The position numbers and the translations under genes were made by a program. Below are positions 36,548-44,372 of a DNA stretch of 63,180 nt, in pieces. The stretch spans positions 1 through 63,180 of the forward strand of contig CAZTTS010000006.1 in NCBI GenBank assembly GCA_964616165.1. Reading direction: 5' to 3'. The notes under the pieces were generated by a model, which was not told the origin of the DNA, searched no databases, and saw nothing but the letters and a program-made list of their open reading frames with translations. The stretch's first letter is position 1. Every line of letters starts with the position of its first letter. The stretch comes from CAZCCM01 sp964616165. Lineage in GTDB: Bacteria; Bacillota; Clostridia; TANB77; CAG-508.

Positions 36548-36961
36548 TTTTACTCCATATTTTTTTAACTTTAAATAAAATATACTTTCTTATTATTATA
36601 TAAAGTAATTTTAACAAAGTTCAGCCTATTTTCCTACTATATAACACTTATTTACTCAAAATGTAATATACTTTTAATATTATAAATGACATATTAAATT
36701 GTATATTTTATTTTGAATTTTTTTAGAAAATCTTTTAAAAAATTTTTTTAGTTTTTAAGAAAAACAATTCTAAAAAATTTTATTTTTTATATCTTTTAAT
36801 ATATTTTGCTATCTTTTATATTAAGTTTTGGTTAAATTATATCTTTTTATCTTTTTTTACTACTCAAAAATGAAAAAGTAGTATATAATTTGATAATAGA
36901 AGCAATAATTGCTTGTAATTCTTTGTTTTAAGCAAATTTACAAGTATGTTAGGAAATTGAT
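36548..36961. promoter_or_regulatory. Divergent control region between the secretion operon and the three-pilin operon
   Basis: No gene is seen in these 414 very AT-rich bases. On the plus strand TATAAT (36884-36889) is directly preceded by a 7-bp inverted repeat TACTACT (36858-36864)/AGTAGTA (36877-36883), placed where a repressor would cover the promoter spacer. No good -35 is present, so an activator may be needed. In the leader, TTGCTT (36909-36914) can pair with AAGCAA upstream (36900-36905) or downstream (36930-36935), giving two exclusive hairpins. No equally clear leftward promoter was found. Confidence 0.5.
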
Positions 36962-37354
36962 ATGAAGAAAGAAAAGAAAGTTTTACTTTTAAAATTAATA
37001 TTAATTATAGTAAACTTTTTAATTATAACTTTTTTAGTACTAAATACAAATACTGTTATGGCAGATGATAAATATCAGGGTATTGGTCCAGGAGAAGGTT
37101 CTGGTTCCATTCTTGAAGTTTCAAATAAAGTAGTAACAGTAATAGGAATAATGCAAGCTGTTGGAATACTTTTATCAATAGTTATGATTATGATTTTAGG
37201 AATTAATTATTTTACGGCATCACATACTCCTGAAGGTAAAGCAAAGGCAGATCAAAGAATGCAGTCTATTATTTTAGGAACAATTCTTATTGGAAGTGCC
37301 ACACTTATTATCTCTACTATAGCTGCAGTTATTAAAGAAAAAAAATTCTTATAA
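36962..37354 (+). CDS. VirB2/TrbC-like pilin-type protein (rightward set, 1 of 3)
   Basis: This 130-residue protein has a signal peptide ending NTVMADDK, a Gly-rich stretch, then two membrane helices (about 58-82 and 100-122) with the polar turn SHTPEGKAKADQ. It shares this plan with the pilin-like gene at 36116 and the next two genes. AGGAA lies 6 bases before the ATG. It is the first gene after the divergent control region. Confidence 0.7.
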   Translation: MKKEKKVLLLKLILIIVNFLIITFLVLNTNTVMADDKYQGIGPGEGSGSILEVSNKVVTVIGIMQAVGILLSIVMIMILGINYFTASHTPEGKAKADQRMQSIILGTILIGSATLIISTIAAVIKEKKFL

Positions 37355-37378
37355 TAATTTACTAAAATAATATAAAGA

Positions 37379-37765
37379 ATGGTAAGAATGAAAATGAAAA
37401 AACAATGGAAAAAAATAATTTTTATTATACTAATTGTATTAATATTTATACTAATATTTTCTATAAAATCTTCGGCAATTGACCAATTAATAGAGTTTAT
37501 TGAAGATCCAGGCAGAAAAGTTCCAGAAGAACCTGTAGTACAGATTGCAAATCCTATTTTAACATTAATTCAAATTATTTCTGCAGGAGTTGCCATGGGA
37601 TTAATTATATACGATGGTATTAAACTTTTAACAACTAGCGATAATTCTGAAAAAGCTAATTTAAAGAGAAAGTTAATATATTATGTAATTGGTGGAATAT
37701 TAATTTTTGCACCTGCAACTATAATCAAAACATTAGCTAATGCTGGCTCCCTTATAGAATCTTAA
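37379..37765 (+). CDS. VirB2/TrbC-like pilin-type protein (rightward set, 2 of 3)
   Basis: This 128-residue protein has a basic start, a signal segment ending SSAIDQ, and two helices (about 58-80 and 100-120) around the turn TTSDNSEKANLKRK. The first ATG (37379) has only a weak site; the inner ATGs at 37388 and 37394 are possible. It is probably cotranscribed with the previous gene. Its helices are diverged from the other two, so the three are not recent copies. Confidence 0.65.
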   Translation: MVRMKMKKQWKKIIFIILIVLIFILIFSIKSSAIDQLIEFIEDPGRKVPEEPVVQIANPILTLIQIISAGVAMGLIIYDGIKLLTTSDNSEKANLKRKLIYYVIGGILIFAPATIIKTLANAGSLIES

Positions 37766-37819
37766 TCTTTACAAGTTCATAAATATATGTTAAAATTAAA
37801 CATATATAAAAATATATAT

Positions 37820-37839
37820 TATTAATTTGCAAATTAATA
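37820..37839 (+). promoter_or_regulatory. 20-bp perfect palindrome against the ribosome site of the third pilin gene
   Basis: TATTAATTTGCAAATTAATA is its own reverse complement and ends exactly where the strong AGGAGG site begins. A second inverted repeat, ATATATGT/ACATATAT, lies just upstream (about 37782-37807). The palindrome could act as an operator or as an RNA hairpin protecting or masking the start of this gene. Confidence 0.5.
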
Positions 37840-37849
37840 GGAGGAAAAA

Positions 37850-38212
37850 ATGAAAAACACAAAGAAAAAATTACTAACAGGTGTTATGGTTGTTATTTTA
37901 ATGTTCATAATGGTATTACCTACAATTGTTAAGGCTGATGACGATGTACCTAGGCCAGGACCAGTTGATAATTCTGAATTAACAGGATATGCTACTATGA
38001 TACTTGGTTATGTACAATGGATTGGAATTGTAATAGCAATTATAATGCTTATGTGGTATGGAATTAGATATTTTACTAGTTCTCCTGATAAACAAGGTGA
38101 TTTAAAAAAGGCAGCATGGGGATATCTAATTGGAGCTGCTTGTCTTTTCGGAGCATCGTTTATAATAGGTTTTGTTAAGAAAACTATAGAACAAGGAACT
38201 GGTCAAACATAA
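37850..38212 (+). CDS. VirB2/TrbC-like pilin-type protein (rightward set, 3 of 3), possible major subunit
   Basis: This 120-residue protein has a clear signal peptide (cut near IVKADDD), a Pro/Gly-rich short loop and two helices (about 48-70 and 87-108) with the turn SSPDKQGDLKK. The ribosome site AGGAGG is the strongest of the four pilin-like genes and is followed by optimal spacing, so this may be the most abundant subunit. A long perfect terminator closes the operon just after the stop. Confidence 0.75.
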   Translation: MKNTKKKLLTGVMVVILMFIMVLPTIVKADDDVPRPGPVDNSELTGYATMILGYVQWIGIVIAIIMLMWYGIRYFTSSPDKQGDLKKAAWGYLIGAACLFGASFIIGFVKKTIEQGTGQT

Positions 38213-38230
38213 TCACAACAAAAAAATAAG

Positions 38231-38260
38231 AAAAAAAGATGAACCATTTCATCTTTTTTT
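38231..38260 (+). terminator. Strong bidirectional terminator after the pilin operon
   Basis: A 13-bp stem AAAAAAAGATGAA (38231-38243)/TTCATCTTTTTTT (38248-38260) with a 4-base loop ends the rightward pilin operon. It also faces the end of the leftward mscL gene. Confidence 0.9.
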
Positions 38261-38301
38261 TTGCTGTAAAAATGTCTTTTATTTTATATTCATATAAACA
38301 T

Positions 38302-38781
38302 TTATTTTTTAACTTTTAATAAATCTCTAATTTCAGTTAATAAAACTTCTTCTTTTGGTGGTTCTGCTGCTTTTTCGACTTCTTTCTTTCTTGATAATTT
38401 ACTTACTAATTTTATTACAACAAAAATTGATAGAGAAATAATCAGAAAATCTATTATTGTTTGTAGAAACACTCCATAATTTAAATTAATACTTAAAGTT
38501 TCAGTAAGAGCTTTCTCAAATTTCAATGATCCTAAATCAATTTGACCTGTTAATAAGGAAATTGCTGGCATTAATATATCATTTACTAATGATGTCACTA
38601 TTTTACCAAAAGCCCCTCCTATAATAACACCAACAGCCATATCAAGAACATTACCTTTCATAATAAAGTTTTTAAACTCTCCTAAGGTTTTAGGCTTTTT
38701 TATTTTTACTTTTTTAATTTTATCTTTAGTGATTTTTTTCGTTTTGTCTTTTTTTACTTCTTTTTTCTTTTTTGTCTTCAT
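38302..38781 (-). CDS. mscL: Large-conductance mechanosensitive channel MscL with Lys-rich N-terminal extension
   Basis: The signature LGEFKNFIMKGNVLDMAVGV...IIGGAFGKIV is the MscL N-terminal helix and pore. The second membrane helix (about 100-122) and a charged C-terminal helix (EVLLTEIRDLLK) follow. It has 159 residues with about 30 extra Lys-rich residues at the N-terminus compared with typical MscL. It releases solutes on hypo-osmotic shock. GGAGG precedes the ATG. Together with the MscS gene the window holds two tension-gated channels. Confidence 0.95.
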   Translation of the reverse strand: MKTKKKKEVKKDKTKKITKDKIKKVKIKKPKTLGEFKNFIMKGNVLDMAVGVIIGGAFGKIVTSLVNDILMPAISLLTGQIDLGSLKFEKALTETLSINLNYGVFLQTIIDFLIISLSIFVVIKLVSKLSRKKEVEKAAEPPKEEVLLTEIRDLLKVKK

Positions 38782-38879
38782 ATTTCCTCCTTGTTTTTTT
38801 ATATTTATATTTACATTATCTTAACTTGAATATAGTTTTAGTTATGATTTTGGTTTGAGCTTTAGTTTTAATTTTATTA

Positions 38880-39416
38880 CTATTTCTTATTATCTGTTAA
38901 TGATTTAATAATCTTTTGATAAATTTTATTTGCATCTTTTTTCCATGTATCAATAATTTTTTGTACTTGTTCTTCAGAATACGCTATTACTTTTATTTCA
39001 AACTCAATTTTATCAAACTCAATTACTCTTAAAAAAACTTTAAATGAATCATCTTCCTGTTTTATATATTCTGAAACAATAGATTTTTCTTCTTTTAATT
39101 TTTGATATATTCCCTTAAATTTAGTATCAATTTGTAATTTTTTAATTCCTGGTAGCATAGTAATACTTAAATTTAGCACTTGTTTTCCTTCATTTGTTAT
39201 CATATATGTTTTTAAACTTTCTTCATCTTTTTTTATAATATACTTCTCTTCTAAAAGATCGTCTAATACCTCTTCAAACAAAAAGTAATTAATATCTGAA
39301 AGCCTTGCAACCAATTCTACAAAAACATTATGCGAAATATAGTGATTAACTTTATTTATAATATATAATAGTATTACTTTTGATTCTGCCAAAAACATTT
39401 GTTCAGAATTTGCCAT
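38880..39416 (-). CDS. DUF4364 family protein (winged-helix-like)
   Basis: This 178-residue protein starts with a helix-turn-helix-like region (SKVILLYIINKV, then a turn and LSDINYFLFEEVLDDLLEEKYI) and continues with a beta-rich half. This is the layout of DUF4364, a Clostridia family thought to be DNA-binding. GAGAGG precedes the ATG. It lies 12 bases after the RNA methyltransferase gene and is probably cotranscribed with it. Confidence 0.75.
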   Translation of the reverse strand: MANSEQMFLAESKVILLYIINKVNHYISHNVFVELVARLSDINYFLFEEVLDDLLEEKYIIKKDEESLKTYMITNEGKQVLNLSITMLPGIKKLQIDTKFKGIYQKLKEEKSIVSEYIKQEDDSFKVFLRVIEFDKIEFEIKVIAYSEEQVQKIIDTWKKDANKIYQKIIKSLTDNKK

Positions 39417-39428
39417 TTTTACCTCTCT

Positions 39429-40187
39429 TTACAAGTTTTGTCTATATATTTCATACGAAATTACTGCTACAGCAGAAGCTACGTTTAAAGAATCTGATTG
39501 TCCTTTCATTGGAATATATAAAGATTTTGTTTCGTTTAATATTTCTTGTGCTACGCCTTTCGCTTCATTACCAAATATTATGGCTGTTTTTTTGCCTTTA
39601 AACTTTGTTAAATACAAGTTTTCAGAATTAGTTTCAATATTAGTAGAATATATTTCATATCCATTTTGTTTTAATTCTTCAATAATATTTATAATATTTC
39701 TTTCAAAAGTATTTATTCTAAAAGTACTTCCCATTGTTGATCTAACAACTTTGGGCATATATGGATCTACCGTATTTTCTGATAATATAATTTGCTTCAA
39801 ATTTAAAGAGTCTGCAATTCTTATAATATTACCTAAGTTCCCTGGATCCTGTATTTCATTTATTAAAATAATATACGGCTCTTTGTAATCAATTTGAGTT
39901 TGTTCCTCTTTCATCTTTAAGATTGCCATAATACCTTCTGGAGTTTGATGTTCTGTAACATAATTAAATACTTCATCATTAAAAATAATGTAGTTTTCTT
40001 CAATATTTGATGTTTTGGCATATGCTTCTGAAACAATTATTTCTACAATATTACCTTTATCAAATCTTAAAGCTTCATCAACACTTTTTTTACCCTCAAC
40101 AATATATTGTTTATATATCTTCCTGTCTTTTTTATGCTTTAATTTGTTAATATGTTTAACTAATTGATTGTCTTTACTTTCTATCAT
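39429..40187 (-). CDS. TrmH/SpoU-family RNA 2'-O-methyltransferase
   Basis: This 252-residue protein has an N-terminal substrate-binding domain (about 1-95) and the knotted SpoU domain: LINEIQDPGNLGNIIRIADS (motif 1), IIFGNEAKGV (motif 2) and LYIPMKGQSDSLNVASAVAV (motif 3), which binds S-adenosylmethionine. It should methylate a ribose in rRNA or tRNA. Its ATG overlaps the mfd stop by 4 bases (ATGA), so the two are translationally coupled. The exact target base cannot be named. Confidence 0.9.
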   Translation of the reverse strand: MIESKDNQLVKHINKLKHKKDRKIYKQYIVEGKKSVDEALRFDKGNIVEIIVSEAYAKTSNIEENYIIFNDEVFNYVTEHQTPEGIMAILKMKEEQTQIDYKEPYIILINEIQDPGNLGNIIRIADSLNLKQIILSENTVDPYMPKVVRSTMGSTFRINTFERNIINIIEELKQNGYEIYSTNIETNSENLYLTKFKGKKTAIIFGNEAKGVAQEILNETKSLYIPMKGQSDSLNVASAVAVISYEIYRQNL

Positions 40188-43100
40188 AGCATCTCCAAAA
40201 ATTCTAAAATATTAATTGTTTTTTCATTAAAAACATTAAGTTTTTCTTCTTTAATTATATCATCTTTTTTTGCTCTTGCCAAAGCTTTCATGTTTTTATT
40301 ATAATTTACAAAGTCAATAGATATATGGTTTTGTGAGCTTTTAGAAAATTTTAAATTATGTTTATATTTTTCCACTAGCTTTTCTAAATTTTCAATATAA
40401 TATTCTTCTGGTAAATAAAAATAGGTTCTGTTTTGTTTTTGTATTATTTTTAAAATCTTCTTTTGTTTTGACTTCATTTTTATTCTTGCAATATTAAATA
40501 AATTTTCAACTTCTATTCCGTATTTGCCAAATCTATCAACAATAGATTTTTGAACCTCTTTTAAAGTTTCTATATTTTCTGCTGAAAAGATTTCTTGATA
40601 TACATCCATCTTTAAGCTTTCTCCATCAATATATTCATCTGGAATATATTGAGAAACATTAAGATCAATATAGATTTCTTCCTCTTTTTCAATAATCTCA
40701 CCTTTTGATTCCTTAATTACTTCTTGTAGTATTGAGATATATGTATCATAGCCAACTTGTTCCATGTGCCCATGTTGCAGTTCTCCTAACAAGCTACCAG
40801 CTCCTCTAATTTCTAAATCTCTCATAGCAATTTTAAAACCAGAGCCCAATTCAGTAAATTCTTTAATAGCTCTTAATCTTTTTTCTGATGTTTCTGATAA
40901 AATTTTGTTTCTTTTAAAAGTAATATATGCATATGCTTGCCTTTCAGATCTGCCAACTCTTCCTCTTATTTGATATAGCTGTGCAAGGCCTAATTTATCG
41001 GCATCTTCAACAATAATTGTATTAGCATTAGGAATATCTATACCAGATTCCATTATTGTTGTACTTATTAAAACATCTATTTCCTTATCAATAAATGCTT
41101 GCATTATATTTTCGATTTGTCTTGGAGTCATTTGTCCATGTGCATAAGCAAATTTAACATTTGGAATTAATTTTTGTAATTCATACAGTTTTGATTCAAT
41201 GTTTTGTACTCTATTAAATAAATAAAATACTTGTCCTTTTCTTTCAACTTCAGAAATTATAGCTTCTTTTATTATTTCCGAATCATATTCTAAAACATAT
41301 GTTTTTACAGATTTCCTATTTATTGGGGGATCATAAATTATAGACATATCCCTAATTCCAGACAAAGACATATTAATAGTTCTAGGAATAGGAGTTGCAG
41401 TCATTGATAATACATCAATAGATTTTTTTAACATTTTAATTTTTTCTTTATCATTTACGCCAAATCTATGTTCTTCATCAATAATTAATAAACCTAAGTC
41501 TTTAAAGTGAACATCTTCACTTAAAATTCTGTGTGTTCCAATTATTATATTAATTTTGCCTGTTTTTAATTGTTCTATAATTTCATTTTGTTCTTTTTTT
41601 GTTTTAAATCTAGATAAAAATTCTGTTTTTACAGGATATTTATGCATTCTTCTTACAAATTCATCATATTGTTGTTTTGCTAAGATTGTTGTAGGAACCA
41701 AGTATGCAACTTGCTTATTGTCTTGTACTGCCTTAAATGCTGCTCTAATTGCAACTTCAGTTTTACCAAAGCCTACATCTCCACATAATAGTCTATCCAT
41801 AGGAATAGGCTTTACCATATCTTTCTTAATTTCATCAACACATCGCAATTGATCTTCTGTTTCTTGATATTCAAAAGAATCCTCTAGTTCTTTTTGCCAA
41901 ATAGTGTCTAAGGAAAATGCAAAACCTTTTTGCTTACTTCTTTCAGCATAAAGCAATATTAATTCTTCAGCAACTTCTCTCAATTTGTTTCTTATTTTAT
42001 TTTGTGTTTTTTCCCAATCTTTTGTACCTAGTTTACTAAGTTTTGGTGTTATACCATCTTTTGATATATATTTTCTAACATTATCTAAAGCATTAGTAGG
42101 AACATAAAGAAAGTCCCCACCTCTATATTCAATTTTGATATAATCTTTTGTAATGCCCACCGTGGTTAATTTCATAATTTCCAAAAATCTACCAATACCA
42201 TAGATTTTGTGAACAACATAGTCTCCTAATTCTAAATCTGCATATCTAATCTTTTCAGCTTTTTTATATGTATCAATAGACTTATAGCTTTTTTGTTTTA
42301 CTACAAATAATTCATGCAAACTTATAACTAATAATTTTAAATCATCATTATAAAATCCAGAAGATAATTCTCCTCTTTGTATATAAGCTAAATTATGATT
42401 ATCTTGAATTTCGTCATCTATTCCCACTATATGAGAAGATATATTTCTATTCTCACACATTTCTGCTAAAGCTTTGGGATTTTCACCTGCTAATAATATT
42501 ACGCGATATTTTTTCCTTATTGCTTCTTTAATTTCCTCAAATATGAGATCCAAAGTATTACGAAAAAAGTTAACCTCCCTATAGTTAAAACTATATCCAT
42601 TTCTTTTTGCATGCATACTTTGTTTATCTAAAACAAGCATATCTTCTTGCCTTAAATAAATTAATTTATGGTTTTGAATATTTAATTTATTAGTAAATTG
42701 TTTATATATTCCTTGTAACTCTAATGATTCAACACCATATTTGTTTTTCTCATAAAGAGATCTAATGATCAATTCATTATCTTTATTAATATTATCTAAT
42801 CTATTTTGTAATTTATTAGTTTCATCAAGCACAATTAAATAATTGTCTGAAAGATAATCTAACAATGTTCCATTTTCACTATAAAAAGCCTTAAAATATT
42901 TTTCTATTTTATTAATATAATTATCAGAACTAAATTCCATTAAATCATCATTAATATTTGATAGTATTTTCCCTGTTGCTCTAATTTTAGAAATTACCTT
43001 TTTTACTTCATTTATTGGTTGTGACAAAACAAACTCGGTAGCAGGATATATTGTAATTTTCTTTTTTTCTTCTTCGGATCTTTGTGTCAATATGTTAAAT

Positions 43101-43738
43101 AATCTGATTGATTCAACTTCATCTCCCCAAAGTTCAATTCTTACTCCTTTATTTTTTTCTAAAGAAATATCAATTATTCCTCCTCTAATACTAAAAGAAG
43201 TGTTTCCATCAACTATCTCTTGTCTTTCATAACCCAATTTTATTAATTTTTCAGCAATATTGCTCATATCAAGAAAATCACCCAATTTAATGTTTATTTT
43301 ATTTTTGTATAAATCTTTAGGTAATATCATTGGCTGTGTTATGGAATCAATTGTTGTAATAACTATATTTGCTTTTTGTTCATATATTTTATGAATTACT
43401 TCAATTCTTTCAAATAAATTATCTTTACTTTCGGCAAAAGTATCAAAATTTTTAATATCTCTTTTAGGAAAATACAGTGCTTCTTTATTAAAATATTTGA
43501 AATCGTTTAAAGCTTTTTGTGCTTCTAATTCATTTGAAACAACATATATTAAAGAATTTTTGCTAAAAAGTTGCGTAGCAGACATCATTTGGACTTTTGC
43601 AACTGAAGTTAAGCCTGATAACATAATCGGAAATTTATTTCCCTTAACATCTCTAATATATTCACCAAATTTTTTTGAATTTAATAAAGTTTCTAATATT
43701 ATATCCATATCTATTAGTGTCTCTTTCTGGCTTGGCAT
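40184..43738 (-). CDS. mfd: Transcription-repair coupling factor Mfd
   Basis: This 1184-residue ATP-dependent translocase removes stalled RNA polymerase and recruits UvrA. In order it has UvrB-like N-terminal domains, an RNA polymerase interaction region (GDYVVHKIYGIGRFLEI), helicase motifs including CGDVGFGKTEVAIRAA and LLIIDEEHRFG, IPRTINMSLSG, the second RecA domain with YQIRGRVGRSERQAYAY, and the C-terminal D7 domain. The inner ATG at 43708 fits the usual start (MDIILE) better. A minus-strand TATAAT sits so near the first ATG that it would make that start leaderless. Confidence 0.95.
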   Translation of the reverse strand: MPSQKETLIDMDIILETLLNSKKFGEYIRDVKGNKFPIMLSGLTSVAKVQMMSATQLFSKNSLIYVVSNELEAQKALNDFKYFNKEALYFPKRDIKNFDTFAESKDNLFERIEVIHKIYEQKANIVITTIDSITQPMILPKDLYKNKINIKLGDFLDMSNIAEKLIKLGYERQEIVDGNTSFSIRGGIIDISLEKNKGVRIELWGDEVESIRLFNILTQRSEEEKKKITIYPATEFVLSQPINEVKKVISKIRATGKILSNINDDLMEFSSDNYINKIEKYFKAFYSENGTLLDYLSDNYLIVLDETNKLQNRLDNINKDNELIIRSLYEKNKYGVESLELQGIYKQFTNKLNIQNHKLIYLRQEDMLVLDKQSMHAKRNGYSFNYREVNFFRNTLDLIFEEIKEAIRKKYRVILLAGENPKALAEMCENRNISSHIVGIDDEIQDNHNLAYIQRGELSSGFYNDDLKLLVISLHELFVVKQKSYKSIDTYKKAEKIRYADLELGDYVVHKIYGIGRFLEIMKLTTVGITKDYIKIEYRGGDFLYVPTNALDNVRKYISKDGITPKLSKLGTKDWEKTQNKIRNKLREVAEELILLYAERSKQKGFAFSLDTIWQKELEDSFEYQETEDQLRCVDEIKKDMVKPIPMDRLLCGDVGFGKTEVAIRAAFKAVQDNKQVAYLVPTTILAKQQYDEFVRRMHKYPVKTEFLSRFKTKKEQNEIIEQLKTGKINIIIGTHRILSEDVHFKDLGLLIIDEEHRFGVNDKEKIKMLKKSIDVLSMTATPIPRTINMSLSGIRDMSIIYDPPINRKSVKTYVLEYDSEIIKEAIISEVERKGQVFYLFNRVQNIESKLYELQKLIPNVKFAYAHGQMTPRQIENIMQAFIDKEIDVLISTTIMESGIDIPNANTIIVEDADKLGLAQLYQIRGRVGRSERQAYAYITFKRNKILSETSEKRLRAIKEFTELGSGFKIAMRDLEIRGAGSLLGELQHGHMEQVGYDTYISILQEVIKESKGEIIEKEEEIYIDLNVSQYIPDEYIDGESLKMDVYQEIFSAENIETLKEVQKSIVDRFGKYGIEVENLFNIARIKMKSKQKKILKIIQKQNRTYFYLPEEYYIENLEKLVEKYKHNLKFSKSSQNHISIDFVNYNKNMKALARAKKDDIIKEEKLNVFNEKTINILEFLEML

Positions 43739-43931
43739 ACAATAACTATTATACTATAATTCTTCTTAAGATAAAAGATATCTTAAAAAATATAAAGAGT
43801 TAAATATACTTAAAAATCAAACTAATATTATCTTTCAGTTTATAAGCAAGCAGTTTTTGTTTTTTGCTAAAACAAGCCTCATAAGTCTTTTAGATTTTTT
43901 ACAATAAATTAAGGTATTTTATTGTTTTTTC

Positions 43932-43960
43932 TTGCATTTCTATTTTGCTTTCTATATAAT
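43932..43960 (+). promoter_or_regulatory. Sigma-A-type promoter of the small membrane protein gene
   Basis: TTGCAT (43932-43937) and TATAAT (43955-43960) with a 17-base spacer lie about 50 bases before the ATG at 44011. The rest of the 270-base gap to mfd is AT-rich with no gene. Confidence 0.75.
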
Positions 43961-44010
43961 TTAATTAAGAATAATTTTAAGCTGTTTTAGCGTTATATAC
44001 GGAGGATAAA

Positions 44011-44268
44011 ATGGAAAAAGAATTAGAAAAAAAAGAGGAAGTTTTAGAAAGTTCAAAAAGTGCAGTTGTTTTAAAAACAATATATGCAATATTAATTATA
44101 GTAATTTTTATTAATTGTGTTATTTTAATATCTTCAATATTGTTAAAAGCAGATTCTGAACCGATTACTTCAAAGCACCAAATACAGTTTAACACACCCA
44201 AAGATTCTTCAGAAACCAATGAAGAAGTAAGCGAAAACATTGAAGAGAATGTTGAACCTACAGAATAA
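44011..44268 (+). CDS. Small single-span membrane protein with acidic outer tail
   Basis: This 85-residue protein has a charged N-terminus (1-17), one membrane helix (about 20-48) and a hydrophilic tail rich in Glu, Ser and Thr. It has its own promoter, a strong GGAGG site and its own terminator, so it is a real monocistronic gene although short. No family is recognised. It is the only rightward gene among a long leftward block. Confidence 0.7.
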   Translation: MEKELEKKEEVLESSKSAVVLKTIYAILIIVIFINCVILISSILLKADSEPITSKHQIQFNTPKDSSETNEEVSENIEENVEPTE

Positions 44269-44330
44269 TAACTTTAGGGTTTAAAATTTATTTACAAAGA
44301 ATTTTTAATTCTCACATAATTTAAAATAAT

Positions 44331-44359
44331 AAAGCTCCTTTTTAGGGGAGCTTTTTTTG
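44331..44359 (+). terminator. Terminator between the small membrane protein and NrdD-like genes
   Basis: Stem AAAGCTCC (44331-44338)/GGAGCTTT (44347-44354) followed by more T on the plus strand; the minus strand also has a T-rich exit. It closes the rightward gene and probably the converging NrdD-like gene. Confidence 0.85.
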
Positions 44360-44372
44360 ATGAATATATTTT

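Noticed and set aside
12021..38212. Ordinary conjugative transposon
   Set aside because: Not supported inside the window because no relaxase, coupling protein, integrase or attachment repeats are seen; it cannot be fully excluded without the flanks.
43739..43931. Small RNA gene in the mfd upstream gap
   Set aside because: Only AT-rich sequence with short weak inverted repeats; no defined promoter-terminator pair.
43977..44240. 87-residue minus-strand frame
   Set aside because: It mirrors the small membrane protein gene at 44011, which has a promoter, GGAGG and terminator on the plus strand.
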